From positions 3,286,001 through 3,350,000 of the forward strand of contig OZ244836.1 in the NCBI GenBank assembly GCA_965220645.1: a stretch of DNA of 64,000 nt. The letters run 5' to 3'. Numbering within the stretch: the first letter of the stretch is position 1; each line of letters starts with the position of its first letter. This DNA is from Aldehydirespirator sp965220645. Its GTDB lineage: Bacteria; Actinomycetota; Acidimicrobiia; Acidimicrobiales; Aldehydirespiratoraceae. Shown piece after piece: positions 36,070-44,539 of the stretch. The position numbers and the translations under genes were made by a program. The notes beneath the pieces were generated by a model. The model searched no databases. It was not told the origin of the DNA and was given only the letters and a program-made list of their open reading frames with translations.

Positions 36070-36399
36070 ATGGCTGATACGACCGCAGTCGGGCACCACT
36101 ACCACCCCGAAGTCGTCCTGCCTCCCGGCGAGACGCTCGCCGAGTTGCTGGAGGGGAGGGGCATGACTCAGGCCGAACTTGCCGAGCGCACCGGTCTGTT
36201 GGAGGAGCACGTCGATCGGATAATCGTCGGCCGAGCGCCCCTAACCCCAGAGATCGCCGCGGTGCTGGAGCGGGAAACCGGAGTCTCGGCACGAGTCTGG
36301 GCCAACCTTGAGACGGCGTTTCGAGCGCACGAATCACGAATGGGTGGGAAAGACCGCAAGGACCGCGGCCTGGTCGCGGGAGCAGCCGACGGCCGCTAA
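36070..36399 (+). CDS. higA: HigA-like antitoxin, XRE-family
   Basis: The 109-residue protein is an XRE helix-turn-helix antitoxin. It has the family LPPGETLAELLEGRGMTQAE, then LAERTGLLEEHVDRIIVGR and LTPEIAAVLERETGVSARVW. It would neutralise HigB and repress the shared promoter. ATG at 36070 has AAGGAGG five bases upstream. It is convergent with sucD, eight bases away. Confidence 0.85.
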   Translation: MADTTAVGHHYHPEVVLPPGETLAELLEGRGMTQAELAERTGLLEEHVDRIIVGRAPLTPEIAAVLERETGVSARVWANLETAFRAHESRMGGKDRKDRGLVAGAADGR

Positions 36400-36407
36400 C
36401 TGCATGC

Positions 36408-37292
36408 CTACAGGGCGGCGACGATCTCCACCATCAATTCGCCGGCCTCGGTGGGATTCTGACCCACACGGGCCCCTGCCGCGGTCAGGGCCTCCATCTT
36501 GGCTGCGGCCGTGCCCTTGCCCCCCGACACGATGGCGCCCGCGTGGCCCATCTTCTTGCCCGGCGGCGCGGTGACCCCAGCGACATAGGCGGCCACCGGC
36601 TTGGTCATGTGCTCGGCGATGAAGGTGGCCGCCTCCTCCTCTGCCGATCCACCGATCTCGCCGATCATCATCACGGCCCGGGTCTCCGGGTCGGCCTCGA
36701 ACGCGGCGAGGCAGTCGACGAAGGTCGTGCCGGGCACGGGGTCGCCGCCGATGCCCACACAGGTGGTGACGCCGATCTGTTGCTGCTTGAGCTCGTACAG
36801 CGCCTGATAGGTCAGCGTGCCCGAGCGGCTGACGATGCCCACCGGACCACCCGGCTTGGCTATGTGCCCAGCGGTGATGCCGATGTTGCATTTGCCGGGG
36901 CTGATTATCCCCGGACAGTTGGGGCCGAGCAGCCGCACATCCGGATGGTCGCGCCGCAGCTTGTTGAACACCAGCGCCTCATCGTGGGCCGGCACCCCCT
37001 CGGTGATCACCACCACCAGCTCCATGCCGGCGGTGGCCGCTTCGAGCACCGCTCCAGGAACGCCCGGCGCAGGGATGAACACGCAGCTCGCGGTGGCGCC
37101 GGTAGCCGCCGCAGCCTCGCCGACGGTGGCGAAGATGGGGATGCCGTCCACATCGGTGCCGGCCTTGCGGGGGTTGGTGCCGGCCACCACCTGGGTGCCG
37201 TAGTCGCGGTTGAGCAGACCGTAGTAGCGGCCCTGCGAGCCGGTGAGCCCCTGGTACACGACCCGGGTGTTCTCATCCACAAAGATGCTCAC
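36408..37292 (-). CDS. sucD: Succinyl-CoA ligase, alpha subunit
   Basis: The 294-residue subunit binds CoA and carries the phosphohistidine. The CoA-binding Rossmann start is VVYQGLTGSQGRYY and the active histidine is in MGHAGAIVSGGKG. LLGPNCPGIISPGKCNIG is typical. With SucC it interconverts succinyl-CoA and succinate in the citric acid cycle with NTP formation. The ATG overlaps the sucC stop by four bases. Confidence 0.96.
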   Translation of the reverse strand: MSIFVDENTRVVYQGLTGSQGRYYGLLNRDYGTQVVAGTNPRKAGTDVDGIPIFATVGEAAAATGATASCVFIPAPGVPGAVLEAATAGMELVVVITEGVPAHDEALVFNKLRRDHPDVRLLGPNCPGIISPGKCNIGITAGHIAKPGGPVGIVSRSGTLTYQALYELKQQQIGVTTCVGIGGDPVPGTTFVDCLAAFEADPETRAVMMIGEIGGSAEEEAATFIAEHMTKPVAAYVAGVTAPPGKKMGHAGAIVSGGKGTAAAKMEALTAAGARVGQNPTEAGELMVEIVAAL

Positions 37293-38452
37293 AGCTGCAC
37301 CTCCCCGTCGGCGGCGCCGGCCAGCTCCACTGCCCGCCGGGCCGCGTCCAGCATGGTGGGCTCCATCATCAGCTCACCGCTCAGGTGGGACTCCAGCAGC
37401 TCCCTGCCCTCGGAGGCGTTGGTTCCGTCGAGGCGGATCACGATGGGCGAGTCGATGTCGACCCGGTGGGTCGCCTCGATGATGCCGTTGGCGATCTCCT
37501 CTCCCCGGGTGATGCCCCCGAAGATGTTGATCAGGATGGCACTCACCGCAGGATCGTTGTTGATCACCTCCAGCGCGCCCGCCATGACCTCTGCGTTGGC
37601 GCCCCCGCCGATGTCGAGGAAGTTGGCCGGACGGCCCCCCACCTGGTTCACGACATCCACCGTGCTCATGGCCAAGCCCGCGCCGTTGGCTATCACGCCG
37701 ACCGAGCCCTCCAGGCCCACGTACTGCAGCCGCTTGGCGTGGGCGGCCTGCTCACGCTCGTCGCGAGTCTGGGTGGCGTCGTACTGGGCGTAGTCGTCGT
37801 GGCGGAACGTGCTGTTGGCGTCCAGGGTGACCTTGGAGTCGAGCAGAACCACCTCGCCGGTGGAGGTCACGATGAGCGGGTTGACCTCGACGAGGTCGGC
37901 ATCGGCGTCCACATAGGCGCCGTACAGGATCACCAGTGCATCCGCCACCGCGTCCGCAACGGCCGCGGTGATGCGGGCCGCGCCGACCCACTGGCGGCAC
38001 GCCTGCGGCGACAGCCCGTCCACCGGGTCGATGTGGATTCGGGCGATGGCGTCGGGATCGCGGGCGGCCACGGTCTCGATATCCACGCCGCCCTCGGCCG
38101 ACAGCATGCCCAGGTGCTTGCGGGCCGAGCGGTCGAGGGTGAAGCTGGCGTAGTACTCCTCGGCGATGTCGGACGCCTGCTCGATCCACAGGCGGCGCAC
38201 GGTGTGACCCGAGATGTCGAGGCCCAGGATGTTGGCGGCATGCCGGCGCACGGCGTCGGAGTCAGCCGCCAGCTTCACGCCCCCGGCCTTGCCCCGCCCT
38301 CCGGTGTGGACCTGGGCCTTCACCACCACCGGCAGCCCGAGCCGCTCGGCCGCGGCCACAGCCTCGTCGGGCGAGAACGCGACCTCGCCTCGGGGCACCG
38401 GCAGCCCGTATTGGGCGAACAGCTCCTTGCCCTGATGCTCGAACAGATCCAC
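37289..38452 (-). CDS. sucC: Succinyl-CoA ligase, beta subunit
   Basis: The 387-residue nucleotide-binding subunit begins DLFEHQGKELFAQYGLPVPR and has the ATP-grasp blocks VVKAQVHTGGRGKAGGV, VEVNPL and LINIFGGITR. GTG at 38452 follows TAGTAT on the minus strand by eight bases; longer in-frame readings enter the divergent gene and were rejected. The -10 is shared in space with that gene's -10. Confidence 0.96.
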   Translation of the reverse strand: MDLFEHQGKELFAQYGLPVPRGEVAFSPDEAVAAAERLGLPVVVKAQVHTGGRGKAGGVKLAADSDAVRRHAANILGLDISGHTVRRLWIEQASDIAEEYYASFTLDRSARKHLGMLSAEGGVDIETVAARDPDAIARIHIDPVDGLSPQACRQWVGAARITAAVADAVADALVILYGAYVDADADLVEVNPLIVTSTGEVVLLDSKVTLDANSTFRHDDYAQYDATQTRDEREQAAHAKRLQYVGLEGSVGVIANGAGLAMSTVDVVNQVGGRPANFLDIGGGANAEVMAGALEVINNDPAVSAILINIFGGITRGEEIANGIIEATHRVDIDSPIVIRLDGTNASEGRELLESHLSGELMMEPTMLDAARRAVELAGAADGEVQL

Positions 38453-38459
38453 GAGCGGC

Positions 38460-38466
38460 GATACTA
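38460..38466. promoter_or_regulatory. Superimposed divergent -10 elements of sucC and the 38474 gene
   Basis: The seven bases GATACTA read as GATACT on the plus strand, eight bases before ATG 38474, and as TAGTAT on the minus strand, eight bases before GTG 38452. The start codons are 21 bases apart. Both messages would be leaderless and would compete for one promoter core. Confidence 0.5.
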
Positions 38467-38473
38467 GGCCGCG

Positions 38474-38938
38474 ATGCCCGTTTCCAGAGGTTCCCGGCCG
38501 AACCTGCGCTCCGTCGTCGTGGTGGGCCTGGCGGGAGTGGTGGTCGCGCTGGGCCTGGTCGGAGCGGTGCTGCTGTTGACCCGCGGCGCTACCGATGTGG
38601 AGATCCGTCTCGGTGACCGCGACTTCCGCGACATGGAGACCGGCCGGATCAGCGCCGAGATCGCTGATCGGGGCCCGATCCTGTTCGGTGACGTGGCCGA
38701 CGGCGAACTCGACATCATCCTGCAGCACCTCGGAGACGATCCGGAGTCGGGATGGCTGGCGTTCGAGGCACGACGGCGCGGCCAGAGCCGGGACTGCTTC
38801 TTCGCCTGGCGGGCCGAGCAGGCCGATTTCGTCAACTCCTGCGACGCTGACGACATCGTGGACGCGGCCGGCACCGGCCTGCGCCATTTCGATGTGGCCG
38901 TCGTAAACGGAGACGTCCGAGTCGACGTCAACCCTTAG
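38474..38938 (+). CDS. Membrane-anchored protein of unknown function
   Basis: I do not recognise a family. The 154-residue protein has one N-terminal membrane segment (about residues 13-36, VVVVGLAGVVVALGLVGAVL) and an acidic outer domain of about 115 residues with two cysteines (DCFFAW and NSCDAD) that could form a disulfide. It is divergent from sucC and 41 bases upstream of the AlaX-like gene. Confidence 0.75.
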   Translation: MPVSRGSRPNLRSVVVVGLAGVVVALGLVGAVLLLTRGATDVEIRLGDRDFRDMETGRISAEIADRGPILFGDVADGELDIILQHLGDDPESGWLAFEARRRGQSRDCFFAWRAEQADFVNSCDADDIVDAAGTGLRHFDVAVVNGDVRVDVNP

Positions 38939-38979
38939 ATGAACCGACCACGGATGACTTGCCATACTTGGAGGCCCCT

Positions 38980-39708
38980 ATGGCTCACGTAAACCCCACC
39001 GACCGGATATTTCTGCGCGACGCCCAGTGCCGGGCCTTCGATGCAACCGTCGCGGCCGTCGACGACGACGGGCGGGTGGCTCTCGACACCACCGCCTTCT
39101 ACGCCACCAGCGGCGGCCAACCCCACGACACCGGCACGCTGAGCTTCCCCGGCGGCTCGGCGACGGTGACCGACGTGAGGGGTCACGACGTGGTGTGGCA
39201 CACACTCGACGGCCCAGCCCCGCCAGTGGGCACACCCGTCCACGGGGAGCTCGACTGGGAGCGCCGCCACGCTCTGATGCGCACCCACACCGCGCTGCAC
39301 ATTCTCTGCGGGGTGATCTACAACACCTGGGGCGTGTCGGTGACCGGCGGCAACATGGCCCCGCTGTCGGCCCGCATGGACTTCGAGTTCAACCCCCTGC
39401 CTGAGGGTTTCGCAGTCCAGGTCACTGAGCTGGTCAATGCTGAGATCGCCGCCGACCGCCGGATCGAGATCTCTTTCCTGCCCCGGGCCGAGGCGCTCGC
39501 CGACGAAGATCTGATCCGCACCAAGGTCAACCTCATACCCGAGTCGGTGCAGGAGATCCGGGTGGTCGACATCGTCGGACTCGACAAGCAGGCCGACGGG
39601 GGCACCCACCTGCCCTCCACCGGCGAGGTGGGCCGCTTCGAGGTGGTCAAGACCGAGTCGAAGGGCAAGGCCAACAAGCGCCTGCGCATCGCGGTCCACG
39701 ACGCCTGA
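38980..39708 (+). CDS. AlaX-like alanyl-tRNA editing protein
   Basis: The 242-residue protein has a short N-terminal beta domain like AlaRS (AFDATVAAV, FYATSGGQPHDTG) and the trans-editing domain with HxxxH in HTALHIL. It would hydrolyse Ser- or Gly-tRNA(Ala). The second half of the zinc site reads DGGTH where CGGTH is usual, so an aspartate replaces the ligand cysteine. ATG at 38980 has GGAGG five bases before it; a start seven codons upstream is less likely. A 36-bp tandem repeat begins in the last codons. Confidence 0.85.
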   Translation: MAHVNPTDRIFLRDAQCRAFDATVAAVDDDGRVALDTTAFYATSGGQPHDTGTLSFPGGSATVTDVRGHDVVWHTLDGPAPPVGTPVHGELDWERRHALMRTHTALHILCGVIYNTWGVSVTGGNMAPLSARMDFEFNPLPEGFAVQVTELVNAEIAADRRIEISFLPRAEALADEDLIRTKVNLIPESVQEIRVVDIVGLDKQADGGTHLPSTGEVGRFEVVKTESKGKANKRLRIAVHDA

Positions 39709-39817
39709 GCCTCGTCCCCACACCTCGCGGTCCACGACGCCTGAGCCTCGTCCCCACACCTCGCGGTCCACGACGCCTGAGCCTCGTCCCCACACCTCGC
39801 GGTCCACGACGCCTGAG
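39691..39817. repeat. 36-bp tandem repeat, 3.5 copies, starting in the alaX 3' end
   Basis: Units begin at 39691, 39727, 39763 and 39799 (the last one 19 bases long) and are identical. The first unit contains the last codons and the stop of the alaX-like gene, so each copy repeats that stop. The array fills the space to pcrA. Identity suggests recent expansion. There are no spacers, so it is not a CRISPR. Confidence 0.95.
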
Positions 39818-39840
39818 ATCGTTGCGGGCCGGAGCCGAGT

Positions 39841-42063
39841 TCAGATCTTCTCCAGCGGCGCCCACGACAGCAGCAGTTGCTTCTCGCCCACGCTACCGAA
39901 GCGCACCGAGGCCTGCGCATCGTCCCCGGTCCCCTCGATGTTCAAGATCACGCCCTCACCCCACTGGGCGTGGCGCACGTCGTCGCCCACCTTCAGGCCC
40001 ATGCGGTCGGCCCCCGACGGGGAGGGTGTGGGCTTCCGGCCCGCGTCGAGGGCCCGCTCCACGATCTCGTCGCGGTTGGCGGACGTACGGTCGAGGCTGC
40101 GCTCGCGCCGGCTGCGGCTGTAGTAGCGGCTTCGTACCACACGCGAGCCGTCCACGGTGTGCATCAACTCGTCGGGGATCTCCTTAAGAAAGCGGCTGGG
40201 CGGGTTGTACTGCCGGCTGCCGTACAGCAGCCGGCTCCAAGTGTGTGTGAGAGTGAGATGGCGCATGGCCCGGGTGATCCCGACGTAGGCGAGGCGGCGC
40301 TCCTCCTCCAGCTCATGAGGCTCGCCCAGAGCCCGGATATGGGGGAACACGCCGTCCTCCATCCCGATCACGTACACGTCGGGATACTCGAGGCCCTTGG
40401 CCGAATGCAGGGTCATGAGCGTGACCGCGGACTCGTCGGAGCCGATCTCGGCCAAGTCGTCGGTATCGGCCACCAGGGCCACCGCTTCCAGAAACTCGTC
40501 GAGGGTGTCGTGCTCGCCGGCCACCCCCACCAACTCGGCCAGATTCTCCAAGCGGCCGTCAGCCTCGACCGACTTCTCCGAGCGCAGCTCGTCCAGGTAT
40601 CCGGAGCGCTCCAGCAGTTCCTGGAGGACCGCGGCCGGCGACGCCTCCAGGGAGGCGATGTCGTCGATCAGCGTGCAGAACTGCCGGATGCCGGTCGCCG
40701 ACCGCCCGGTGACGCCGGCCTCGGCGCAGTGGCCGAGAGCCTCGTAGAAGGTGAGCCCCGAGTCCGCCATGTGGGCGTCGATCTTGGCCACCGATGTGAT
40801 GCCGACACCCCGCTTGGGCACGCCCAGCGCCCGCTTCACGCTCACCTCGTCGCCGGGGTTGGTGACCGCCTTGAGGTAGGCCATGGCGTCGCGCACCTCC
40901 CGGCGATCGTAGAAGCGGGTGCCGCCCACCAGCCGGTAGGGCACTTCGGCCTTGATGAGCTGCTCCTCGACGACCCGCGACTGAGCGTTGGTGCGGTAGA
41001 AGACAGCCACCTCCTCGAAGCGCATCTGCTCGGTGTCGCGGCGCCGGACGATCTCGCTCACTACGTAGCGGGCCTCGTCCTCCTCGTCGTTGGCGTGAAA
41101 GCGAACGATGACCGGCCCCGACCCCTGGTCGGTCCACAGGTCCTTCGGCTTGCGGCCGACGTTGTTCACGATGACCGCGTTGGCGGCGTCGAGGATGTTC
41201 TGGGTGCTGCGGTAGTTCTGCTCCAGCACGACGATGCGGACATCGTCGAAGGCCCGCTCGAACTCGAGGATGTTGCGGATGTCGGCGCCCCGGAAGGCGT
41301 AGATCGACTGGTCGGCGTCACCCACCGCGGTGACCTGCCGGCTCTCGGCACCGAGGCTGATCACCAACTCGTTCTGCACCGGGTTGGTGTCCTGGTACTC
41401 GTCCACCAGCACATGGGCGAAGCGCTGCCGCCAGCGGTCCAGCACCTCCGGGCAGGTCCGGAAGAGCTCGACGGTGCGCAGCAGAAGATCGTCGAAGTCC
41501 ATGGCCGCGGCCGAGGCCAGGCGGCGCTGGTAGTGGGTGAACACCTCGGCGATGCGCCGCTCGTAGATGTTGGAGGCCCGCTCGGCGTACTCCGCGGCAC
41601 CGATGTTGTCGTTCTTGGCCGCGGAGATGGCGGCATGGATGGCGCGGGGCGGGAACCGCTTGTGGTCGAGGTTCAGATCCCGCAGCACATACCCGCACAG
41701 GCGCACCGCGTCGCCCTGGTCGTAGATGGTGAAGCGGCTCGGGTAGTCGATGTAGTCGGCGTCGCGGCGCAGGATGCGCACGCAGGCAGCGTGGAACGTC
41801 GACACCCACATGCTCTCGGCCACCGGGCCGACCAGTCCGCCCACCCGATGGCGCATCTCTCCGGCGGCCTTGTTGGTGAAGGTGATGGCCAGGATCTCGA
41901 ACGGCGAAAGGCCGTGGTGCCCGATCAGATGGGCGATGCGGTGGGTGAGAACCCTGGTCTTGCCCGACCCCGCCCCGGCCACCACCAGCAGCGGTCCACC
42001 CTCATAGGTGACCGCCTCGTACTGGGCCGGGTTCAGGCCCTCCAGGATCGCCAATTCCGCCAT
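39841..42063 (-). CDS. pcrA: UvrD/PcrA-type DNA helicase
   Basis: This 740-residue superfamily 1A helicase acts in repair and replication restart. Motifs in order: LNPAQYEAV (Q-motif), AGAGSGKT (Walker A), ITFTNKAAGEM, DEYQDTNPVQ (Walker B), GDADQSIYAFRGAD, LEQNYRST, TLHSAKGLEYPDVYV and YVGITRAM. The C-terminus has the Tudor-like VGDDVRHAQWGEGVI that binds RNA polymerase in PcrA. ATG at 42063 follows TAGGGT by seven bases. A much longer in-frame extension to 43389 is antisense to the next gene and was rejected. Confidence 0.95.
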   Translation of the reverse strand: MAELAILEGLNPAQYEAVTYEGGPLLVVAGAGSGKTRVLTHRIAHLIGHHGLSPFEILAITFTNKAAGEMRHRVGGLVGPVAESMWVSTFHAACVRILRRDADYIDYPSRFTIYDQGDAVRLCGYVLRDLNLDHKRFPPRAIHAAISAAKNDNIGAAEYAERASNIYERRIAEVFTHYQRRLASAAAMDFDDLLLRTVELFRTCPEVLDRWRQRFAHVLVDEYQDTNPVQNELVISLGAESRQVTAVGDADQSIYAFRGADIRNILEFERAFDDVRIVVLEQNYRSTQNILDAANAVIVNNVGRKPKDLWTDQGSGPVIVRFHANDEEDEARYVVSEIVRRRDTEQMRFEEVAVFYRTNAQSRVVEEQLIKAEVPYRLVGGTRFYDRREVRDAMAYLKAVTNPGDEVSVKRALGVPKRGVGITSVAKIDAHMADSGLTFYEALGHCAEAGVTGRSATGIRQFCTLIDDIASLEASPAAVLQELLERSGYLDELRSEKSVEADGRLENLAELVGVAGEHDTLDEFLEAVALVADTDDLAEIGSDESAVTLMTLHSAKGLEYPDVYVIGMEDGVFPHIRALGEPHELEEERRLAYVGITRAMRHLTLTHTWSRLLYGSRQYNPPSRFLKEIPDELMHTVDGSRVVRSRYYSRSRRERSLDRTSANRDEIVERALDAGRKPTPSPSGADRMGLKVGDDVRHAQWGEGVILNIEGTGDDAQASVRFGSVGEKQLLLSWAPLEKI

Positions 42064-42186
42064 CGCGGCCACCCTAACGCCACCCCGCGACGCCACTCGC
42101 AGCCTGTGGCTAACTTGGCTACGGGGACTAGCGTGGGTCGCCTGTAGCGTTCGGCGGATGCCCGCCAGTACCGGATCGCCGCCGTC

Positions 42187-43119
42187 ATGACCCGCCCGTT
42201 CCGCTTCGGCTTCAGCCTCGACGGCCTCGACGGGCCCGAAGAGATCGCGACGCGGGCTCGCCGGGCCGAGGACATGGGGTACTCCTCCGTCGTCATGACC
42301 GACCACTTCGACGACCGGCACGGGCCGCTGGTGGCCATGACGGCTGTCGCGCTGGCCACCACCTCCCTGAAGGTCGGGACCCTCGTGCTGGCCAACGACT
42401 ACCGGCACCCGGCGGTGCTGGCCAAGGAACTGGCCTCTCTCGACGTGGTCTCGGGTGGGCGCCTCGAAATCGGCATCGGGGCGGGCTGGATGGCCTCCGA
42501 CTACGAACAGGCCGGCCTCGGTTTCGACCGACCCGGCGTGCGCATTGAACGCCTCGACGAGGCGGTGACCGTGCTGGAGGGCTGCTTCGGCGAGGGTCCG
42601 TTCGACTTCGAGGGCGACCACTACACGATCAAGGGGCTCGCCTCCCAGCCCAAGCCCGTCCAAGCGCCCCGACCGCCACTGCTCATGGCCGGCGGGGGCC
42701 ACCGGATGCTGGCGCTGGCCGCGCGCCGGGCCGACATCGTGGGGATCAACCCCAGCCTCCATTCGGGGGCGATCGACGAGCACGCCGGGCCAACAGCCAC
42801 CGCGGAGGCCACCGACTCGAAACTCGCCGTCTTGCGGGAAGCTGCCGGGGACCGCTTCGACGGCTTGGAACTCCAGACCCGGGTGCACCTGGCCGTCATC
42901 ACCGATGACGGCCCCGCCCTGGCAGCTGCCGCGGCGCCGGCCTTCGGAATCACCGCCGAGCAGGCCCTCGCCTCGCCCCACGCCCTCGTGGGCACCGTCG
43001 ACGAGTGCGTAGCCACCATCGAAGACTGGCGAGAGCGCTGGGACATCTCCTACATCTCCTTCGTGGGCGACTCGGCCGAAGCGATGGCCCCCGTCGTGGA
43101 GCGCCTCGCCGGCCGGTAG
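42187..43119 (+). CDS. F420-dependent luciferase-like oxidoreductase (TIGR03621-like)
   Basis: The 310-residue protein has the luciferase-like barrel: FRFGFSLDGLDG at the start, VVMTDHFDDRHGPL, LKVGTLVLANDYRHPAVLAK and LEIGIGAGWMASDYEQAGL. It belongs to the MSMEG_2516-like actinobacterial branch thought to use coenzyme F420. Substrate unknown. It precedes cbs by 28 bases; the cbs promoter lies in this gap. Confidence 0.85.
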   Translation: MTRPFRFGFSLDGLDGPEEIATRARRAEDMGYSSVVMTDHFDDRHGPLVAMTAVALATTSLKVGTLVLANDYRHPAVLAKELASLDVVSGGRLEIGIGAGWMASDYEQAGLGFDRPGVRIERLDEAVTVLEGCFGEGPFDFEGDHYTIKGLASQPKPVQAPRPPLLMAGGGHRMLALAARRADIVGINPSLHSGAIDEHAGPTATAEATDSKLAVLREAAGDRFDGLELQTRVHLAVITDDGPALAAAAAPAFGITAEQALASPHALVGTVDECVATIEDWRERWDISYISFVGDSAEAMAPVVERLAGR

Positions 43120-43147
43120 CAGCGGTCCGGCCGGTAGCCTGCGGGCC

Positions 43148-44539
43148 GTGGAGGTCGCCGACTCCGTCCTCGACCTCGTCGGGAACACGCCGCTGGTGAG
43201 AATGCGGCGGGCGATTCCCGAGGCCCGCTGCGACGTGCTGGCCAAGCTTGAGATGCTCAACCCCGGCGGCAGCGTCAAGGACCGAATCGCCGTCGCGATG
43301 ATCGACGCGGCCGAGCGGGAGGGACTGCTCAAGCCGGGTGGAACGATCATCGAGCCCACCTCGGGCAACACCGGCGTCGGCCTCGCCATGGTGGCGGCCC
43401 AGCGGGGCTACCGGTGCATCTTCGTGATGACCGACAAGGTGAGCGGCGAGAAGGTGCAATTGCTGCGGGCCTACGGCGCTGAGGTGGTGGTGTGCCCGGT
43501 GGCAGTGGCCCCCGACGATCCCGACTCGTACTATTCCATCGCCGAGCGGCTCATGTCCGAGACGCCCGGCGCCTACCGGCCCAACCAGTACTTCAACCAG
43601 CAGAACCCCCTGGCCCACGAGCAGACCACGGGACCAGAGCTCTGGCGCCAGACCGCCGGGCGCATCACCCACTTCGTTGCCGGCGCAGGAACCGGCGGCA
43701 CGATCAGCGGGGTGGGCCGATACCTCAAGCGCCAGAACCCGGCGGTGCAGGTCATCGCGGCCGACCCGGAGGGCTCGGTGTTCAGCGGCGGGTCGGGCCG
43801 GCCCTACCTGGTGGAGGGCATCGGTGAGGACTTCTGGCCCGAGACCTACCACCCCGATGTCGTGGATCGTGTGATCGCCGTGTCCGACCAGGCCTCCTTC
43901 GACATGGCCCGGCTGGTCTCCCACCGCGAGGGCCTGCTCATCGGAGGCTCGGGAGGAACCGCGGTGTGCGCGGCCGAGGAGGTGGCCCGAGACTGCGGAC
44001 CCGACGACGTGGTGGTGATGCTGCTGCCCGACTCCGGCCGCGGCTACCTGTCGAAGGTGTTCGACGACGACTGGATGGCTTCGCACGGCTTCCTCATCTG
44101 CGAGCATCCGTGCGTCAAGGACGTGCTCGACGCCAAGGAGGATGTGCTGCCGCCGCTCATGTACGTAAATCCCGACGATCCGGTGAGCCTGGCCGTGACC
44201 CGCATGCGCGACAACGGGCTGAGCCAGCTTCCGGTGGCCAAGGGCGAGATGCCGTTGGCCGCGGCCGAGGTGATGGGATCGGTCCACGAACTGCAGCTCA
44301 TGGCCCTGGCCTTCAACGGCAACCTGTTGGGCCGGCCGGTGGAGAGCATCATGAGCAGGCCGCTCGAGCAGATAGGCATCGGTGAGTCGGTGGCCCTGGC
44401 CGTGGCCAAGCTGGAACGATCCCCCGCGCTGCTGGTGCTCGACGGCGGCCGGCCCCGGTCGGTGGTCTCCAGCACCGACGTGCTCAGCTATCTGTCCTCC
44501 ATCTCCGGCGACGCCCTCGGTGACGGGGCGAGCCTGTGA
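43148..44539 (+). CDS. cbs: Cystathionine beta-synthase
   Basis: This 463-residue PLP enzyme condenses serine and homocysteine. The PLP lysine is in GGSVKDRIA, the substrate loop is TSGNTG and the phosphate-binding loop is AGTGGTISGVGRYL. A C-terminal pair of CBS domains follows from about residue 335. This layout is that of bacterial Cbs rather than cysteine synthase. GTG at 43148 is seven bases after TAGCCT. The GTG of metB overlaps its stop, making a transsulfuration operon. Confidence 0.93.
   Translation: MEVADSVLDLVGNTPLVRMRRAIPEARCDVLAKLEMLNPGGSVKDRIAVAMIDAAEREGLLKPGGTIIEPTSGNTGVGLAMVAAQRGYRCIFVMTDKVSGEKVQLLRAYGAEVVVCPVAVAPDDPDSYYSIAERLMSETPGAYRPNQYFNQQNPLAHEQTTGPELWRQTAGRITHFVAGAGTGGTISGVGRYLKRQNPAVQVIAADPEGSVFSGGSGRPYLVEGIGEDFWPETYHPDVVDRVIAVSDQASFDMARLVSHREGLLIGGSGGTAVCAAEEVARDCGPDDVVVMLLPDSGRGYLSKVFDDDWMASHGFLICEHPCVKDVLDAKEDVLPPLMYVNPDDPVSLAVTRMRDNGLSQLPVAKGEMPLAAAEVMGSVHELQLMALAFNGNLLGRPVESIMSRPLEQIGIGESVALAVAKLERSPALLVLDGGRPRSVVSSTDVLSYLSSISGDALGDGASL

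Noticed and set aside
39691..39817. CRISPR array
   Set aside because: The units are contiguous and identical with no spacers, and no cas gene is present.
39877..42147. A 756-codon open frame on the plus strand opposite pcrA
   Set aside because: It is a shadow of GC-rich codon use. All helicase motifs are on the minus strand and the plus-strand frame has no family features or promoter.
42064..43389. A 440-codon N-terminal extension of pcrA
   Set aside because: It is antisense to the luciferase-like gene and the cbs start. The ATG at 42063 begins family homology and has a leaderless -10.
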